From positions 62,001 to 126,000 of the forward strand of contig DASYZG010000040.1 of the NCBI GenBank assembly GCA_035946575.1: a stretch of 64,000 nucleotides of DNA, written 5' to 3'. Numbering within the stretch: the first letter of the stretch is position 1; each line of letters opens with the position of its first letter. Shown one piece after another: positions 41,722 to 49,842 of the stretch. The DNA comes from Gp13-AA77 sp035946575 (GTDB taxonomy: Bacteria; Acidobacteriota; Terriglobia; UBA7540). The translations under genes and the position numbers were made by a program. The notes beneath the pieces were generated by a model. That model was not told the DNA's origin. It did not search any database and worked only from the letters and a program-made list of their open reading frames with translations.

Positions 41722-42406
41722 GAAGCTAGGCTCTCTCATATTGCTTTCGCTGCTGCTATCCCAGAGCCGCGCGGTGGCGCAGGTTGCTTTCGGCACGGCC
41801 TGGAATCGCGGCACTCCCATCACGGCTGTGGGCTCCTTTGAGGGCAAGATCTACAGCATGCTGGGTGTGCAGATCTGGTTCCCTTCGACCGATGCCACGA
41901 TTTACAACTGCACCGCTGGCGGGGGTGTTTCCTGCTACCCGGCGACGGGCTCCGGAGCGATGTCGATTGGCCCCGATACCGGCGCTCCACTGCGGATCAC
42001 GATATTCCAGGCTCTCTGCAGCCAGTCCGCCCTTACCTCCGGGCAGTCGCTCGACCTGCGCGTCACTTTCTGGGTGCCATCCTCGACTACGGTAGGCACG
42101 AAGCTGCCAACCGGAGGCTGCGGGGCCGCGGTGACGGGGAACGCCACGATCACCGGATACCAGAATGTTTGTAGCACATCCTTTGCCGCTCCTCCGCCTG
42201 CTCTTCCGTCCGTCGGCGGATGCATTGAGACCAGCACTGGGTATCTCGGACAGTCGACCGTCACATGTAGCTCGGGAACGTGCCAAGTAAACGGGACGGC
42301 GTATTCCTATGCGCGGCAAGGAACCTGGCAGACGCTGCGCTATGTGCTAACGGCCGGAACGGGCACGGCGACGCCGGGCGAGCTTGGGGGCCACGTAGGG
42401 GCCTAG
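41714..42406 (+). CDS. Exported hypothetical protein (230 aa)
   Basis: The ATG overlaps the previous stop (ATGAATAG). A strong signal peptide (LGSLILLSLLLSQSRAVAQV, cleavage near 23) is followed by a Cys-containing beta-rich protein. Cysteine positions (CTAGGGVSC, LCSQS, GGCGAAV, CSSGTC) suggest disulfides formed outside the cytoplasm. No family is recognised. It is the last of the four exported-type genes before the protease. Confidence 0.65.
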   Translation: MNRKLGSLILLSLLLSQSRAVAQVAFGTAWNRGTPITAVGSFEGKIYSMLGVQIWFPSTDATIYNCTAGGGVSCYPATGSGAMSIGPDTGAPLRITIFQALCSQSALTSGQSLDLRVTFWVPSSTTVGTKLPTGGCGAAVTGNATITGYQNVCSTSFAAPPPALPSVGGCIETSTGYLGQSTVTCSSGTCQVNGTAYSYARQGTWQTLRYVLTAGTGTATPGELGGHVGA

Positions 42407-42429
42407 AGACGGAAAGAAGGTGAAGATCC

Positions 42430-44016
42430 ATGGCAGTGACCAAAAGCGAAGGCGATGGAAATCATCCGAGCTCACACTACCTGATCGTGGAGGATCCTGA
42501 GCATCCCTCCAGCTGGCATCTGCGGGTGAAGGGTCCCGACGGCAAGCCGGACCACGGCCTGATGGGCGCGGCCTGGGCGGCGCTCCACACCGGCTACCGG
42601 GGAAACACTTACCAGGGCCCTGGCAAGACGGAGGCGATCGCAAAGCTCAAGGCACTCTACAAAAGCGAAAAGATGGACACCCCCGACCAACAGAAATCGA
42701 GCGAGGTGGCCAACATCTTCAGCCGCGATCTGCGCCTGGCGCTCGGCGAAGCGGTCACCCGCGAGATCAATGGCCAGTCCAGGCAGCTGCACGAGATGCC
42801 GGTGTGCGTCACCGGCGACTGGGTGAAGGGAGGCCGCAAGTTCTCCATCACCTCCCAGGAATTGCAGCAAATGGCTGCGAATTTCCGGAAGCGCCAGAAC
42901 GGTTCGATCGTGGTGGATTACGAGCACGCCAGCGAAGATCCCAGCGTGGCGCGCGGCGGCCCGGTGCCGGCCGCCGGCTGGATCCATGAGCTCTCCGCCA
43001 ACGGTATGCTCAAGGCCCTGGTGGAGTGGACGCCGCAGGCGCTCGAAATGATCCGCAGCGGGCAGTACCGTTTCTTTTCACCGGCCATCGATTTTGGCGC
43101 CAAGGACAAGGAATCCGGCGAGAGCCAGGGCGCCACCATGACTTCAGGGGCCCTCACCAATCACCCGTTCCTCGAGGAGCTCCCGGCAATCACCCTGAGC
43201 GACCTGGAACGGGAAACCGAGTCCGCCCGAGGCGGAAGAAAGGAAGCATTCAGCATGGCAGCGAAAAACCTTTCGATGAAGTGCTCCGCCGACGGCAAGC
43301 ACCAGGTGTTCGACGGAGACGAGATGCTGGGCGAGGTCCCGGAGGGCCACCTCAAGACCTATGCGAAAACCCACCTGGGCATGGGCGATACCGCGCCCGG
43401 CAACGGCGAGGGCGGCGATAACCCCAAAGTGAAATCGAGCGACGTGGCGGTCTTCACCGAGCTCGGCGTCGCCTTCGGCAAAGACGGCGCTACGGGGCTC
43501 GACGATCTGCGGGCCCTGGTGGTGCGCGGCCGGGCGGCCCTGGCCTCGGACCGGACGGAATCGGCGCGGCGGCTGGTGCTTTCGAGCGCCGTGAAGGATG
43601 GGGTAATGGACCACGGCCGCTGCCAGGTGCTGGCCACCGAAGGCAAAATCACGCTGGCCGATTTTATCTCGCTGCAGAATGCCGATCGGATTGTCTCCGA
43701 GACCTTCCGTGAGGGCAAGATCCTGCCCCTCGAGCGCGGCATGCACTTTCAGGAGGCTTTGCGCGATCCGGCCGCTTACGCCGAGTTCGCGAAGAAGCTG
43801 CCGGTGCGGGCCAACCTGAGCTCGCAGGGCAATCCGGGCGCGGGTCCTCTGCCCGTCGATCAGGAAGTGCACCAGGGAGTGCAGAAGCTGATGGCCGACC
43901 GGAAGCTTGGATACGGCAAGGCCATGAAGGCGCTTTTCAGCGAGAACCCCGATCTCGAAAAGCGCTATCAGGCGGAGCATCGCCGGGAGATCGGCAGGGC
44001 GGCCTCGGCCGAATAG
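42430..44016 (+). CDS. Mu gpI-like head maturation protease with C-terminal scaffold
   Basis: 528 residues. A short N-terminal extension (about 1-95, with a ChaB-like WAALHTGYRG segment) precedes the Mu protease I domain (about 105-260: GDWVKGGRKFSITSQELQQM, NGSIVVDYEHASEDP with likely catalytic His, YRFFSPAI, NHPFLEELPAI). A charged C-terminal scaffold region follows. An in-frame ATG at 43255 with AAAGGAAG upstream probably starts the free scaffold, as in Mu I/Z. Position before decoration and capsid genes is conserved. Confidence 0.88.
   Translation: MAVTKSEGDGNHPSSHYLIVEDPEHPSSWHLRVKGPDGKPDHGLMGAAWAALHTGYRGNTYQGPGKTEAIAKLKALYKSEKMDTPDQQKSSEVANIFSRDLRLALGEAVTREINGQSRQLHEMPVCVTGDWVKGGRKFSITSQELQQMAANFRKRQNGSIVVDYEHASEDPSVARGGPVPAAGWIHELSANGMLKALVEWTPQALEMIRSGQYRFFSPAIDFGAKDKESGESQGATMTSGALTNHPFLEELPAITLSDLERETESARGGRKEAFSMAAKNLSMKCSADGKHQVFDGDEMLGEVPEGHLKTYAKTHLGMGDTAPGNGEGGDNPKVKSSDVAVFTELGVAFGKDGATGLDDLRALVVRGRAALASDRTESARRLVLSSAVKDGVMDHGRCQVLATEGKITLADFISLQNADRIVSETFREGKILPLERGMHFQEALRDPAAYAEFAKKLPVRANLSSQGNPGAGPLPVDQEVHQGVQKLMADRKLGYGKAMKALFSENPDLEKRYQAEHRREIGRAASAE
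43255..44016 (+). CDS. Nested scaffold protein (Z-like) from an internal start
   Basis: 253 residues, in frame with the protease gene. GAAAGGAAGC lies about eight bases before the ATG. The protein (MAAKNLSMKCSADGKHQVFD ... REIGRAASAE) is acidic and helical in its C-terminal part, which is suitable for binding the capsid subunit. Nested scaffolds are known for Mu and lambda-type protease genes. Use of this start is inferred. Confidence 0.55.
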   Translation: MAAKNLSMKCSADGKHQVFDGDEMLGEVPEGHLKTYAKTHLGMGDTAPGNGEGGDNPKVKSSDVAVFTELGVAFGKDGATGLDDLRALVVRGRAALASDRTESARRLVLSSAVKDGVMDHGRCQVLATEGKITLADFISLQNADRIVSETFREGKILPLERGMHFQEALRDPAAYAEFAKKLPVRANLSSQGNPGAGPLPVDQEVHQGVQKLMADRKLGYGKAMKALFSENPDLEKRYQAEHRREIGRAASAE

Positions 44017-44020
44017 GGAA

Positions 44021-44094
44021 CGGCGCTCATAGAGCGCCGCTACATGGGATCCGGTGTTCGGAGACGATCCGGACGCCGAACACCGAAAACCGAA
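44021..44094. repeat. Palindrome and heptamer tract between protease and decoration genes
   Basis: A perfect hairpin CGGCGCTC-ATA-GAGCGCCG (44021-44039) is followed by GGTGTTCGG (44053-44061), its complement CCGAACACC (44076-44084), and three heptamers CGCCGAA CACCGAA AACCGAA (44074-44094). Confidence 0.8.
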
Positions 44095-44122
44095 ATCGAT
44101 TTGCAGGAGAGGAGAGTAGAAA

Positions 44123-44605
44123 ATGGCAGGTAAAAACGGATTAGTGCTCGGCTTCCGGGCGGACGGCAATTACCGGATCAACAAATTCAGCGTGCTGGTG
44201 CAAAGCTCGGCGAACCCTTCCACGCAGGCGCAGCAGTACGCGGCCGTTCCCACGGGAGCGAATGCCGCGGGGGTGCTGGGGGTCACCATCGAGCACTTCG
44301 TGGAGCCGAATTACTTCGTGCCGCAGGGCACGGCCCCGGAGGCGGTGACCGGCACCCTGCCCACGCTCTACAACCTGCAGAATCGCGGCCTGAGCCTGCA
44401 GGTGAACGGCGTGGCGCGCTGCATCGCGGCCGGAGCCATCAACCAGGGTCAGCTCGTCAATGTGGCTGACGCCTACGGCCGGGTGAAGGCGGTGAACGAG
44501 GCCGCCGGCACCGTGGTCTATCCCGTGGGCATGGCGCTCCACAACGTCACCAACATCGACGACGTGGTGCAGGTGGAACTGAACTTCGCGCAGACGAAGG
44601 TCTAG
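44123..44605 (+). CDS. Capsid decoration (cement) protein, DUF2190-like
   Basis: 160 residues; AGGAGAGGAGAG precedes the ATG. The pattern NPSTQAQQYAAVPTGANAAG, ARCIAAGAINQGQLVNVADA, YGRVKAVNEAAGTVVYPVGM and VVQVELN matches small capsid-stabilising proteins of the DUF2190 type. It lies directly before the capsid gene, as decoration proteins do. Confidence 0.75.
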   Translation: MAGKNGLVLGFRADGNYRINKFSVLVQSSANPSTQAQQYAAVPTGANAAGVLGVTIEHFVEPNYFVPQGTAPEAVTGTLPTLYNLQNRGLSLQVNGVARCIAAGAINQGQLVNVADAYGRVKAVNEAAGTVVYPVGMALHNVTNIDDVVQVELNFAQTKV

Positions 44606-44761
44606 GTTCTTTCGGACCAGGAAGTGCAGGGATGGCGGCGGGATTGAACCTCGGACCTGGACTAGGCTCCCGTGTAGGCTGGATGGCTCGCTGGCGGCGA
44701 GTTGCCATGCCGAGGGCTTCAGCTCCCGCACACGCTGCGGGAACCGCCGGAAAGGGAAGTC

Positions 44762-45706
44762 ATGGCCGATATCAGCCTGCAGTATCTCGACCAGCCGCTC
44801 AACAACATCTCGGTCGGCTACCAGAACGACGACTACTTCGGCGAGAAGCTCTTCCCCGTGACGCCGGTCAAAAAGCAGTCGGGCCGCTACTGGGTGTTCG
44901 GCAAGGAGAAGTTCCGGCAGTATGAAACCATCCGGCACGCGCGCGCCGAAGCCCGCGAGATCGCGCCCTGGTCGCTCTCCAACAACCCCTACTTCGCCGA
45001 CGATCACTCCCTCAAGGACATGATCTCCGACGAAGAGGCCGCGAACTCCGATGGCACCGATCTCGAAGTGAACACGGTGGAAAACCTCACCGACGCCATC
45101 CTGCTCGATTTCGAGATCCGGGTGCAGAGCCTCATCATGGGGGCCACGAGCCCGGTGCCGAACGCCACCCTTTCCGGCACCTCGCAATGGTCCGATTACA
45201 TCAACTCCGATCCTATCTCGGCCGTCGAAGCGCAGAAGACCGTGATCAAGCAGGCCATCGCGCTCACCCCGAACACCCTGGCGGTGAGCTACCCGGTCTA
45301 TGCCACGCTGCGGCAGCATCCGCGCATCATCGACCGCTTCAAGTACACCCAGGTCGGCATTCTGCAGGCTGACCACCTGAAGAGCGCCTTTGACGTGGAC
45401 AACTTCTGGGTGCTGGGCGCCGAGTACGACACCACGAATGAGAACCAGCGCCTGGGGCCCTCGCTCAGTTTCGTATGGGGCAAGAACGCCCTGCTCGCTT
45501 ACATTCCGCCGGAGCCGAAGCTGCGCACTCCGTCGCTCGGCTATACCTTCCGGTGGCTCTTCGGAGCTCCGGAGCTCGGCGGCACGCTCACCAAGCGCTA
45601 TCGCGTGGAAGACCGGATGAGCGACGCCATCGAGGTGCACCGCTACGACGACATCCAGATCGTGGCTCCGAATGCGGGCTACGTGTTTCTGAACGCCACG
45701 GCCTAA
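44762..45706 (+). CDS. Putative major capsid protein
   Basis: 314 residues from the ATG at 44762 with GGGAAG upstream. Sequence features of a tailed-phage coat protein are present: SVGYQNDDYFGEKLFPVTPV, FEIRVQSLIMGATS, QAIALTPNTLAVSYPVYATL, DVDNFWVLGAEYDTTNENQR and the C-terminal YDDIQIVAPNAGYVFLNATA. It follows protease and decoration genes in the usual order. It is only distantly like Mu gpT, so the call relies on position, size and general pattern. Confidence 0.75.
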   Translation: MADISLQYLDQPLNNISVGYQNDDYFGEKLFPVTPVKKQSGRYWVFGKEKFRQYETIRHARAEAREIAPWSLSNNPYFADDHSLKDMISDEEAANSDGTDLEVNTVENLTDAILLDFEIRVQSLIMGATSPVPNATLSGTSQWSDYINSDPISAVEAQKTVIKQAIALTPNTLAVSYPVYATLRQHPRIIDRFKYTQVGILQADHLKSAFDVDNFWVLGAEYDTTNENQRLGPSLSFVWGKNALLAYIPPEPKLRTPSLGYTFRWLFGAPELGGTLTKRYRVEDRMSDAIEVHRYDDIQIVAPNAGYVFLNATA

Positions 45707-45711
45707 ATGCA

Positions 45712-45786
45712 GGGGGGGGGGCGACCCGCCGGGTGATAGGGGCGATTCGCCGGGTGGTAGGGGCGACCCGCCGGGTCGCCCCTACC
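45712..45786. repeat. G10 run and three 21-bp tandem repeats
   Basis: A ten-G run (45712-45721) leads into three 21-base units starting GGGGCGA (45718, 45739, 45760). The last ends as a palindrome with ...GGGTCGCCCCTACC. The sequence fills the gap after the capsid gene and matches the core of the repeat at 34723-34751. Confidence 0.85.
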
Positions 45787-45800
45787 AAAGGGAGAGGAAC

Positions 45801-46061
45801 ATGAAATTCGAAGTGTTGAGGAATCTGGAGCACGATGCCGTGCTCTACGTCAAGCGCGAGTGGGCCGACCTCTTCGGTGACAAAATCAAGAGTGTGGGCA
45901 GCGGCAGCCACATCCCCGTGGATGGGACCGGCCTGATCGATCTCACCGAAGAGCAGGCCAAGGCGCTGCCAGCGGGGGTCGTGAAGCCCTACGTTCCGCT
46001 CGAGGAAGCAAAGCCGGAGCCGAAAAAGGCGAAGGCGAAGCCGGCTCCCGAAGAGAAATAG
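45801..46061 (+). CDS. Hypothetical small head protein (86 aa)
   Basis: GGGAGAGG precedes the ATG. The N-terminal part (KFEVLRNLEHDAVLYVKREW) is a small beta domain. Residues ~50-70 (LIDLTEEQAKALPAGVVKPY) resemble a short phage domain often found after capsid genes. The end is a Lys/Pro/Ala tail (KPEPKKAKAKPAPEEK). Function unknown, probably head-related. Confidence 0.65.
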   Translation: MKFEVLRNLEHDAVLYVKREWADLFGDKIKSVGSGSHIPVDGTGLIDLTEEQAKALPAGVVKPYVPLEEAKPEPKKAKAKPAPEEK

Positions 46062-46091
46062 CTTTGGCAACGGCAACTCAGGAGGCTCCAA

Positions 46092-46442
46092 ATGGCGATT
46101 GCGGTCAAAAAAACTCAAGAGAAAACATTCCTCGACCCGCTGAGCGGCGTGTTTATCCGGTCCTGCCGGCTGAGTGTTACCGGGCTGACCACGAACGCGG
46201 CCAACACTATTCCCCACGGGCTGACCCAGCAGTCCGCGGCCTCGATCGCCCAGGCCGGGGCCACCCCGCTCCGGGTGAATCCGCTCGGCTGGGTCTCGGC
46301 CTCGCAAGCCTACGCGCAGCCGCCGTCGCTCGACGGCACCAACGGGGGCACGGGGACGGGACTGAGCGGATTCGATTCGTCGAATATCTACGTGATGATG
46401 CCGAACGGGCCCACCACGGCCGAATTCGAAGTGACCTACTGA
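46092..46442 (+). CDS. Hypothetical phage structural protein (116 aa)
   Basis: GGAGG lies shortly before the ATG. The sequence (EKTFLDPLSGVFIRSCRLSV, TTNAANTIPHGLTQQSAASI, SSNIYVMMPNGPTTAEFEVT) is beta-rich and resembles small virion proteins that carry a Gly/Thr-rich loop. It lies between the capsid and connector genes. No family name can be given. Confidence 0.6.
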   Translation: MAIAVKKTQEKTFLDPLSGVFIRSCRLSVTGLTTNAANTIPHGLTQQSAASIAQAGATPLRVNPLGWVSASQAYAQPPSLDGTNGGTGTGLSGFDSSNIYVMMPNGPTTAEFEVTY

Positions 46443-46452
46443 GACGGTAAAA

Positions 46453-47217
46453 ATGCCCCAGGTTGCCGCTGGATACTCGACGGTAGACCGGATCGCGGGG
46501 ATGTTCCCCACGTTCAAGCGTCCGCCCGCCTGGGAAGCGGGGACGAGCTACCCGGCGGGATACACCATCCGGGACGCGAACGGCAATCAGCAGCAGGCGC
46601 CCACCTCGGGTGGGCCGTTTGTGAGCGCCAGCGTGGAGCCCGGCTGGAACTCAACCATCGGGGCGACCACCACGGACGGTCCGGCGGGCTCGACGTTCTC
46701 TTGGACCAACAAGGGCGGCCTGCCGGCGCAGCAGTCGGTGACCGATGCGCAGATCGTGACCTACGCCGCCGACATCCAGGGCGATATCGATGCCTGCCTT
46801 CAGCGCCGGTTCAGCGAATCGATTGCGAGCGCGCCCTACAACGGGAGCTTCGCCGCCTGGGTCGCTGCGCTCTCGGTTGACGCCCTGAACGTGCTCGAGC
46901 AGCTGAGCCGCTACGGCGCGGCCGCCGAGCTCGGCGATACGCTGGCCACGCTCGGCAACCAGACGGCGGATAAGTTCGCGGCGCGCTTCCGCGCCGATTA
47001 CGATTTCATGCTGCATGAGATCGCCGGCGAGGACGCCACCGGGAAGAAGCGCCCGCAAGGCGGCATGTACGATGCCCTGTTTGACCCCCTGGCCGCGCAC
47101 GAGGCCGTGCGGCCGGCGCTCGAAGGCATCGCCGGGGGCGATCAGCCGCGCGACGTTTCGCCGTACCAGGAAGGCCTTTCTAACATGTTTGGCAAGTTTC
47201 AGAGGAAGCAGGAATGA
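46453..47217 (+). CDS. Head-tail connector (gp36-like) with inserted W...TTDG domain
   Basis: 254 residues. The ends form a helical connector (YSTVDRIAGMFPTFKR; TDAQIVTYAADIQGDIDACL; LEQLSRYGAAAELGDTLATL; KFAARFRADYDFMLHEIAG) like phage gp36/DUF1320 proteins. Residues ~24-90 are an inserted domain (AWEAGTSYPAGYTIRDANGN ... GATTTDGPAGSTFSWTN) that recurs in the tail tube and tail-tip proteins. The insert may be a surface-exposed binding module. Confidence 0.65.
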   Translation: MPQVAAGYSTVDRIAGMFPTFKRPPAWEAGTSYPAGYTIRDANGNQQQAPTSGGPFVSASVEPGWNSTIGATTTDGPAGSTFSWTNKGGLPAQQSVTDAQIVTYAADIQGDIDACLQRRFSESIASAPYNGSFAAWVAALSVDALNVLEQLSRYGAAAELGDTLATLGNQTADKFAARFRADYDFMLHEIAGEDATGKKRPQGGMYDALFDPLAAHEAVRPALEGIAGGDQPRDVSPYQEGLSNMFGKFQRKQE

Positions 47218-47220
47218 ATC

Positions 47221-47291
47221 GGGTGATCGGATGATCGGGTGATCGGATGATCTAAAAGACCCCGATGGTCAGATGAGCAGATGGTCAGATG
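47221..47291. repeat. 8-bp tandem tracts before the tail terminator gene
   Basis: GGGTGATC GGATGATC GGGTGATC GGATGATC (47221-47252), then GATGGTCA GATGAGCA GATGGTCA GATG (47264-47291). The second tract includes the ATG of the next gene. Confidence 0.85.
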
Positions 47292-47879
47292 CCTTACACG
47301 GATCAATACAGCGCGAAGTTCGCGGGACCGCTGCTTCCGCAACTGGTGGCCATCATCCAGCGCGATCAGGCCGCGGCCCTGGCCATCGTGAACAGTTACC
47401 GCGCCGGGCTGGGCCGCGCGGCCCTGATGCCGATCGCCGAGTTCCACTTCGGCCCCGGAGCGCGCACGGCCTTTCCCTGGCTGTTTATCGGGATCGTGGG
47501 CGGCGGAGCGAAGCACGTTCACGAGGGCGAGTGGTCGCCACGCGAACAGACGGTGGTGATCTCGCTCGATCTCGACGTGGGGCTCTTCGACCAGGAATCG
47601 GCCCAGGTGGATGCGGCCGATTACTACATGTTGCTCGACAAAATCATTTCGAACTGCGACCTTTCGCCCCAGAATCCCGGACCGGGATCGAGCTGGGAAA
47701 CGGGTCTCGCGATCGTGCACGAAACCGTGCCCAGCGGGACCACAGCGCCCAATGCCTCCGGCAGCGTGAAGGAAGTGTTTATTTCGGACTACCTCTATGG
47801 CCAGGTGAATGTGACCGGCATCGAGGGTCCGGTAATGCGGATGAGCACTCGCGTGCTCTTTGACATGGAGGAATCATGA
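47289..47879 (+). CDS. Putative tail completion/terminator protein
   Basis: 196 residues; ATG within an 8-bp repeat tract. The sequence (YTDQYSAKFAGPLLPQLVAI, LGRAALMPIAEFHFGPGART, VVISLDLDVGLFDQESAQVD, SDYLYGQVNVTGIEGPVMRM) has the alpha-beta pattern of head-tail joining or terminator proteins and sits just before the tail tube gene. No family name can be given with certainty. It overlaps the tube gene by ATGA. Confidence 0.6.
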   Translation: MPYTDQYSAKFAGPLLPQLVAIIQRDQAAALAIVNSYRAGLGRAALMPIAEFHFGPGARTAFPWLFIGIVGGGAKHVHEGEWSPREQTVVISLDLDVGLFDQESAQVDAADYYMLLDKIISNCDLSPQNPGPGSSWETGLAIVHETVPSGTTAPNASGSVKEVFISDYLYGQVNVTGIEGPVMRMSTRVLFDMEES

Positions 47880-48883
47880 GCTACAAGCTGGCCTACACCG
47901 CCAACGGATCGAACGTGCACCTCGGCACAGGATTCCTTTTCGTCAACGTCCTGCCGCCGCTCTTTGACGATATCCCGCTGAACGACGGCAACAATCCCCC
48001 GAGCTACGTGGATCCCCCCACGCCGGCCACCTGGACGGCCACTCACGCCTACACCGCCGGCCAGTACGTGGCCGACGCCACGGGCAACACCGTCCAGAAG
48101 TGCACCACGGCCGGAACGTCAGGCAGCTCCGTGCCCACGTTTAACACGACCGTGGGCGGTACCACGACCGATAGCGCGGTCACCTGGACCTGCGTCGGGC
48201 CGCAGATCGAGTGGGTGGCCAGCCTCCCGGTGGTGGCCGATGCCGTGGTTCGAGATTCGCTCGGATCGGGAGGCGGCACCGGCCTGGTGCACATTTGCGT
48301 GTCGCCCGGGACCAGCGCCTCGAGCGCTCCCACCTGGTCAACCGTGATCGGAGGCTACACCGTGGACGGCTCGGTCATCTGGCAATGCTGCGGGCCGACC
48401 TTCGCCGTCGGGGCCATGGAGGGCGCGGTCGAGTTTGCGGGGACGTTCAAAAAAGACGATATCAACGCCGATCAGTTCACGGCGCCCATCGATGCCGTGA
48501 TCACCGCCGAGACCATGAAGATCAACGGCACGCTAAAAGAGTTGACGATCACCAACCTCGCGAATCTGCTGCCGAACTTCAATCCGCTCACTGGACAGAC
48601 GAATCCGAACCTGCCGGCGAACGCCCAGAACTACGAGGCCAGCTTCTTCGGTGGCCGCCAGGCGGTGCCGAAGTTCTCCGTGGCCTGCTTCTCGCCGCGC
48701 CGCCTTTCGGCGAACCCCACGAAGTACTTCACGGCCTGGTGTTACAAGGGAGCGCCAGGAGGGAACGGGCAGTTTGGCTTCACGCGCACCAAAGAGACCA
48801 CCTGGAAGATCGAGATTGATGGCCTGGCCTCGCTGTGGCGGCCGGCCGGCTACCAGGTGGGCGGCAACGCGCGGCAGACGTAG
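47876..48883 (+). CDS. Putative major tail (tube) protein with inserted domains
   Basis: 335 residues. The N-terminal (YKLAYTANGSNVHLGTGFLF) and C-terminal parts (AVEFAGTFKKDDINADQFTA, TMKINGTLKELTITNLANLL, FSVACFSPRRLSANPTKYFT) look like a tail-tube subunit. Two copies of the GTSG...TTDG/TVDG...W module are inserted at about 50-115 and 125-180 (for example CTTAGTSGSSVPTFNTTVGG, CVSPGTSASSAPTWSTVIGG). Extra Ig-like or binding domains on tube proteins are known in siphophages. Confidence 0.7.
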   Translation: MSYKLAYTANGSNVHLGTGFLFVNVLPPLFDDIPLNDGNNPPSYVDPPTPATWTATHAYTAGQYVADATGNTVQKCTTAGTSGSSVPTFNTTVGGTTTDSAVTWTCVGPQIEWVASLPVVADAVVRDSLGSGGGTGLVHICVSPGTSASSAPTWSTVIGGYTVDGSVIWQCCGPTFAVGAMEGAVEFAGTFKKDDINADQFTAPIDAVITAETMKINGTLKELTITNLANLLPNFNPLTGQTNPNLPANAQNYEASFFGGRQAVPKFSVACFSPRRLSANPTKYFTAWCYKGAPGGNGQFGFTRTKETTWKIEIDGLASLWRPAGYQVGGNARQT

Positions 48884-48896
48884 GCAGCGGGGGAAC

Positions 48897-49139
48897 ATGG
48901 CGACGACGATTACCCAGCCCGTGCTGGCCGGAAGCCTGGAAGGCGATGCCACGACCCAGTGCAACATCGGGGTGAGTTACTTCGGGAAGCCGGTCAATCT
49001 CGCCATGGTGGTGGCGGACGCCGAGGCGCTGGGCTCCTGGACGGGGGGCCCGGGCGGCGTGGGCTACGATCTGCAGTTTCTTTTTCCTTACAACGACACG
49101 CTATGGGCGTTTTACAAATCGATCAAAGCCGGAAACTGA
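48897..49139 (+). CDS. Hypothetical tail-region protein (80 aa)
   Basis: GGGGGA lies close before the ATG. The sequence MATTITQPVLAGSLEGDATT ... WAFYKSIKAGN is a small soluble protein. Its C-terminal end resembles that of the small protein after the endolysin (31840-32055). No function is assigned. Confidence 0.55.
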   Translation: MATTITQPVLAGSLEGDATTQCNIGVSYFGKPVNLAMVVADAEALGSWTGGPGGVGYDLQFLFPYNDTLWAFYKSIKAGN

Positions 49140-49214
49140 GGGTGATCTTCGAGCAGTAGGCGTAGGGCAATTCTGGCCGCGCCCGCTCTGGCCGCCACTT
49201 TAAGCGAGGATTCG

Positions 49215-49736
49215 ATGCGGAAAGGCTCCAAACGAATAGCCACGGCTGATGACTTTCTCAATCTGGCTGAGGCGACCGCCTATGAAGATCCCGAAGAGAT
49301 CACGCTTCCTCATTGCGGGCTAAAGGTCATCCTGCGCAAGCCGCGGCCGGTAGCCTTCGTGATTGCAGGCCTGCGGCTGCCACCGGCCATGTCGCAGAAG
49401 CAGAGCTTAGAGGAGAACCAAGGCCAGGGCCGGACGATTTCTCCGGAGGAACTGGAACTACAGATCCGAAACGTCCGGTCCTACGCCAACCTGCTGCGAG
49501 GAGTCTTTGTTAATCCGAAGCTCTCGCTCACGCCGGGACCCGGAGAAATTCATCCCGAGCTGATCCCGCAGCCGGACCAGGAGTTTTTGCTCGGATGGAT
49601 GTCCGGGGAGGTGGGCTCCGATCACTCGGGGCTCACGAGCTTTCAAGGCAGACTGCGAGGGCTTGCTGCTTCTCGATCAGATGGGTCAGCGTTACGGGTG
49701 CAGACCCAGCGAGCTCCTGAAAGGCAAAGTCGCTGA
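49215..49736 (+). CDS. Tail assembly chaperone, short (zero-frame) product
   Basis: 173 residues. The N-terminal 145 (DFLNLAEATAYEDPEEITLP, LKVILRKPRPVAFVIAGLRL, LRGVFVNPKLSLTPGPGEIH, PDQEFLLGWMSG) match tail assembly chaperones that lie between the tube and tape measure genes. The last ~30 residues look like out-of-frame sequence. A longer family-like C-terminus continues in the +1 frame, so the real partner product needs a frameshift near 49641. Confidence 0.75.
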   Translation: MRKGSKRIATADDFLNLAEATAYEDPEEITLPHCGLKVILRKPRPVAFVIAGLRLPPAMSQKQSLEENQGQGRTISPEELELQIRNVRSYANLLRGVFVNPKLSLTPGPGEIHPELIPQPDQEFLLGWMSGEVGSDHSGLTSFQGRLRGLAASRSDGSALRVQTQRAPERQSR

Positions 49737-49818
49737 CTGGGCAGTCGACAGAGCGTGCTTTGAGGCCTACTGCGAATGGTGGGAAGTAAATCACAAGACC
49801 CCTCCCCTGCCCGAGTGA
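49645..49818 (+). CDS. C-terminal extension of the tail chaperone (+1/-2 frame)
   Basis: Open from the upstream overlap to TGA at 49818 with no start codon of its own. It encodes KADCEGLLLLDQMGQRYGCR, PSELLKGKVADWAVDRACFE and AYCEWWEV, the typical T-domain of tail assembly chaperones. It should be joined to the gene at 49215 by a programmed shift. The candidate site is TTT-C at 49641-49644 (+1); Mu itself uses a -2 shift, which gives the same frame. Confidence 0.7.
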   Translation, partial: KADCEGLLLLDQMGQRYGCRPSELLKGKVADWAVDRACFEAYCEWWEVNHKTPPLPE

Positions 49819-49842
49819 CGCGGAGGCTCTCCTTCGGCTACA

